From: CAZDML01 sp964506645
Lineage (GTDB): Bacteria > Elusimicrobiota > Elusimicrobia > 2-01-FULL-59-12
Reading direction: 5' to 3'
DNA length: 8,724 nucleotides
Assembly: GCA_964506645.1 (NCBI GenBank)
Contig: CAZDML010000093.1
Location: 1 to 8,724, forward strand
Position numbers and translations under genes: made by a program. The notes beneath the pieces were generated by a model that did not search any database, had not been told where the DNA came from, and was given only the letters and a program-made list of their open reading frames with translations. Positions 7,061-8,724 of this stretch are shown piece by piece. How positions within the stretch are numbered: position 1 is the first letter of the stretch; each line of letters opens with the position of its first letter.

Positions 7061-7480
7061 ATGAACATAAAGCGTGTGATCACGGGCGGGATGTTGGCGG
7101 GTCTTGTGAATTTTCTGTTGGATTGGCTGATTCATGGGCTCCTCCTTGGGCCGACCTGGAAGAGTTTGGAGTTGGTGGGGATCACCAAGTCGCCGCAGGC
7201 GTTTACGATGCCAGTCATTTTCCTTCAAGAGCAAATCGTGGGGTTTGTGCTTGCGTGGCTGTATGTGCTGGCACGCCCGAGTCTTGGGCCGGGACCCAAA
7301 ACGGCCCTTCTCATCGGCACAATCGCCTGGCTGCTCTTATACCTCCCGTACGGAATTACGCAGTGGCTTTGGCTGACGCTGCCGGCACGCATCGGCTGGA
7401 TCACGACCCTGGGCGGTCTCCTGCAGTGCTGGGTCGCCACCTATGCGGCCGGATGGCAATACATTGAAAAAGCCCCGTAA
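7061..7480 (+). CDS. Small four-helix inner-membrane protein, function unknown
   Basis: This is a 139-residue protein with four hydrophobic segments at about 6-28, 50-70, 79-98 and 112-131. The N-terminus 'MNIKRVITGGMLAGLVNFLLDW' followed by IHGLLLG resembles small uncharacterised membrane proteins seen in many bacteria. Glycine-rich first helices, a D21-x3-H25 pair inside helix 1, and aromatic residues near helix ends (W101, W103, W113, W124, W132) are visible. I cannot name a family or a substrate. ATG 7061 is the best start because it keeps the full first helix. Alternatives at GTG 7076 or ATG 7091 would cut into it and also lack a properly spaced ribosome binding site. The gene is divergent from rlmD and is followed at once by the cupredoxin-like gene, with which it may be co-transcribed. 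Confidence 0.8.
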   Translation: MNIKRVITGGMLAGLVNFLLDWLIHGLLLGPTWKSLELVGITKSPQAFTMPVIFLQEQIVGFVLAWLYVLARPSLGPGPKTALLIGTIAWLLLYLPYGITQWLWLTLPARIGWITTLGGLLQCWVATYAAGWQYIEKAP

Positions 7481-8336
7481 AGTGAAACAAACTCCAAGCA
7501 CCACATTCCAAGATCCAAATAAACACACAATTTCCAAACACCAAACGAATGTTCGTTGTCGTTTGTTCGTTTGGAGCTTGTTTGGAGCTTGGATTTTGGT
7601 GATTGGATCTTATCTGCATGCCGAGGATTACCGGCAGATGATTAATGCTTTTCCCAGCGGTACTATTGAAGGCCTCGTAAAATTTCCCGGTGAGGCCCCG
7701 CCCAGCATCATGTTCGGCAACCGTGCCGACCCAGCCTGCCCGGCGGGGATCCCCCAAGGGAACTTGGATGTAGAGCCTCGGCGCCGCGGCATTAAACATG
7801 CCCTCGTTATTCTCTCTATAAAGGAAGGAAAGCCGATCGTACGGGGCGCCCGAGCCGATCTCACCTTTAAACAATGCTCTTTTCTGCCGCGGGTCATGGC
7901 CCTGCCGCGGGGTGTTAGCCTCACCTTTAAAAACCAAGACAAGACCCTCCACGCGGTGCGCGCCTGGGTGCAGGACGTAACTTCGTTTGCTGTAGATATC
8001 CCTGCCGGTTCCATGGCCATTCACCGCCCGCTGACCCAGGAGGATGTGTTCTATAAGATCACCTGCGACCGCCACCTCTGGGAAACGGCTTGGACCTACG
8101 TGACCGAAAACCCCTATGTCACGGTGACTAATGACCAGGGGGAGTTTACGCTCACGCAGATTCCTCCGGGGCGTTATACGATTCGCGCCTGGCATGAAGG
8201 GTGGGGGACGCCTCAAAAAGATAAATACGGGCACCCTTTTCGCAAGGCACAGGAGCAGACATTGGATGTGACCGTGAAGGCGAAAAGCAGTACCCGGGTG
8301 GTCTTTGAGGACTTGGCACCCACCTTTGCGAACTGA
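7443..8336 (+). CDS. Exported cupredoxin-like / carboxypeptidase-regulatory-like domain protein
   Basis: This is a 297-residue protein if it starts at ATG 7443, which overlaps the previous gene by 38 bp. GTG 7482, one base past that gene's stop, is an equally likely start giving 284 residues; neither has a clear ribosome binding site. Residues 41-58 (LFVWSLFGAWILVIGSYL) followed by H-A60 form a signal peptide with probable cleavage before ED. The mature part begins with 'GTIEGLVKFPGEAPP' and has C145-x3-P149, 'LTFKNQDKTLHAVRAW' with H170, and 'ITCDRHLWE' with C208 and H211. It ends with the carboxypeptidase-regulatory-like signature 'VTNDQGEFTLTQIPPGRYT' and then RAWHEGWG. Relatives usually read C-x-x-HPWM there; here the Met position is E214, so a full type-1 copper site is doubtful. 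It lies just before coxB, suggesting a role on the outer face of the membrane in oxidase assembly or electron or copper delivery. That role is inference. The signal peptide region is encoded by a repeat element. Confidence 0.8.
   Translation: MRPDGNTLKKPRKVKQTPSTTFQDPNKHTISKHQTNVRCRLFVWSLFGAWILVIGSYLHAEDYRQMINAFPSGTIEGLVKFPGEAPPSIMFGNRADPACPAGIPQGNLDVEPRRRGIKHALVILSIKEGKPIVRGARADLTFKQCSFLPRVMALPRGVSLTFKNQDKTLHAVRAWVQDVTSFAVDIPAGSMAIHRPLTQEDVFYKITCDRHLWETAWTYVTENPYVTVTNDQGEFTLTQIPPGRYTIRAWHEGWGTPQKDKYGHPFRKAQEQTLDVTVKAKSSTRVVFEDLAPTFAN
7485..7612. repeat. TCCAA-type dispersed repeat with inverted and tandem parts, inside a coding frame
   Basis: The left half is a run of (T/C)CCAA words on the plus strand (ACTCCAAG, ATTCCAAG, ATCCAAAT, TTTCCAAA, ACCAAAC). 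The right half is the same word set inverted (GTTTGGAGCTT, TTGGATTTTGG, ATTGGATCTT). Exact inverted pairs are AAGATCCAA (7510-7518) with TTGGATCTT (7603-7611), and CCAAACGAA (7541-7549) with TTCGTTTGG (7566-7574). GTTTGGAGCTT occurs as two exact tandem copies at 7569-7579 and 7580-7590. The base composition is unlike the flanking genes. It straddles the 5' part of the frame of the exported protein. Identification as a genome-wide dispersed family is from memory of similar repeats in candidate-phylum genomes. Confidence 0.7.
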
Positions 8337-8390
8337 TATAACATCGCCTGCAGTACAATCCACGTCCATTATTGTTTTAGAGGAGCTTGA

Positions 8391-8724
8391 GTGAATTGGC
8401 TAACTGGGTGGCTTTTGCCACCATCCGCATCGAGTTTTGGTCCCCGCATCGACAACCTTTATAACCTTGTTCTCTGGATCACCGGTATCGTTTTTGTTCT
8501 TACCGAAGTCGCACTGATCTATTTCAGTATCCGCTACCGGCGCAAAGAAGGACAGAAAGCGCTCTACAGCCATGGCAGTGCGATGGCGGAAGTCATTTGG
8601 ACCAGCGTCCCGGCTATCATTCTGGTGGTGCTGGGCGTGATGAGCCAGAATATCTGGTCCGACGTACGCTATCCCAAAAGCATGCCTTCCAATGCGATGG
8701 TTGTAAAAGTGCATGCGGAACAGT
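8391..8724 (+). CDS. coxB: Cytochrome c oxidase subunit II, N-terminal part (3' truncated by window edge)
   Basis: This is an open frame of 111 codons beginning with GTG at 8391, preceded by AGGAG at 8381-8385, a good ribosome binding site with 5-base spacing. The N-terminus MNWLTGWLLPPSASSFGPRI leads into helix 1 (about 22-47, LYNLVLWITGIVFVLTEVAL). A loop RYRRKEGQ-x-ALYSHGS follows, then helix 2 at 67-88 in 'AEVIWTSVPAIILVVLGVMS'. The 'HG-x4-E-x2-WT-x-P' pattern is the subunit II signature. The last visible residues, VVKVHAEQ, are the first strand of the periplasmic cupredoxin domain that carries the CuA centre, which lies beyond the window. Subunit II accepts electrons from cytochrome c and passes them to the catalytic subunit of the haem-copper oxidase. 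It is 54 bp downstream of the cupredoxin-like gene. A TACAAT at 8354-8359 could be a -10 box, but no matching -35 is visible, so co-transcription is equally likely. Confidence 0.93.
   Translation, partial: MNWLTGWLLPPSASSFGPRIDNLYNLVLWITGIVFVLTEVALIYFSIRYRRKEGQKALYSHGSAMAEVIWTSVPAIILVVLGVMSQNIWSDVRYPKSMPSNAMVVKVHAEQ

Noticed and set aside
7485..7612. Considered a CRISPR or tandem-repeat protein domain.
   Set aside because: Words are short, irregularly spaced and inverted. Only one 11-bp pair is an exact tandem, and the period is not a multiple of three.
7401..8369. Long minus-strand open frame (322 codons) opposite the cupredoxin-like gene.
   Set aside because: The plus-strand frame has a signal peptide and domain signatures, while the antisense product has none and overlaps the repeat and two plus-strand genes.
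8400..8714. Minus-strand open frame of 104 codons at the right edge.
   Set aside because: It is antisense to the clear cytochrome c oxidase subunit II frame starting with GTG at 8391.

Overview
The window comes from a Gram-negative-type, respiring bacterium of moderately high GC. The evidence is a type IV pilus retraction ATPase, exported proteins with N-terminal signal peptides, and the start of a haem-copper oxidase operon (coxB). Two dispersed-repeat types look like those common in metagenome-derived candidate phyla such as Omnitrophota. That taxonomic guess comes from memory of repeat style and is low confidence.

Layout, left to right. (1) 1-953, plus strand: the 3' part of an APC-superfamily permease with a long soluble C-terminal domain. 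(2) 1081-2142, plus strand: a solitary pilT. (3) 2146-2291: a 146-bp fold-back element with 29-bp near-perfect terminal inverted repeats, lying between the convergent pilT and gatC. (4) 2290-6990, minus strand: a tightly coupled operon read rlmD-like, then a secreted two-repeat PsbP/DcrB-like protein, then pcrA/uvrD, then gatC. All three internal junctions are 4-bp ATGA overlaps. (5) 6991-7060: a divergent promoter region. It has a near-consensus sigma-70 promoter whose predicted start site falls on the ATG of the rightward gene. (6) 7061-7480, plus strand: a small four-helix membrane protein of unknown function. (7) About 7485-7612: a TCCAA-type inverted and tandem repeat that is read through by the next gene. 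It supplies that protein's signal peptide. (8) 7443-8336, plus strand: an exported cupredoxin-like/carboxypeptidase-regulatory-like protein. (9) 8391 to the right edge, plus strand: the N-terminal third or so of cytochrome c oxidase subunit II, starting at GTG with a good Shine-Dalgarno sequence.

The minus-strand operon is housekeeping in character: rRNA/tRNA uracil methylation, DNA repair helicase, and the GatC subunit of the tRNA-dependent amidotransferase. An uncharacterised exported protein sits in the middle of it. gatC is last, and gatA and gatB do not follow it here. The rightward block on the right edge looks like the beginning of a respiratory oxidase locus. There the cupredoxin-like exported protein plausibly works with the oxidase at the outer face of the membrane.

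I did not find a clear new defence or mobile system. The most unusual signals are the two repeat elements: the fold-back element that abuts the gatC stop codon, and the repeat exapted as a signal peptide. Next come the predicted leaderless gene and the uniformly overlapping operon.
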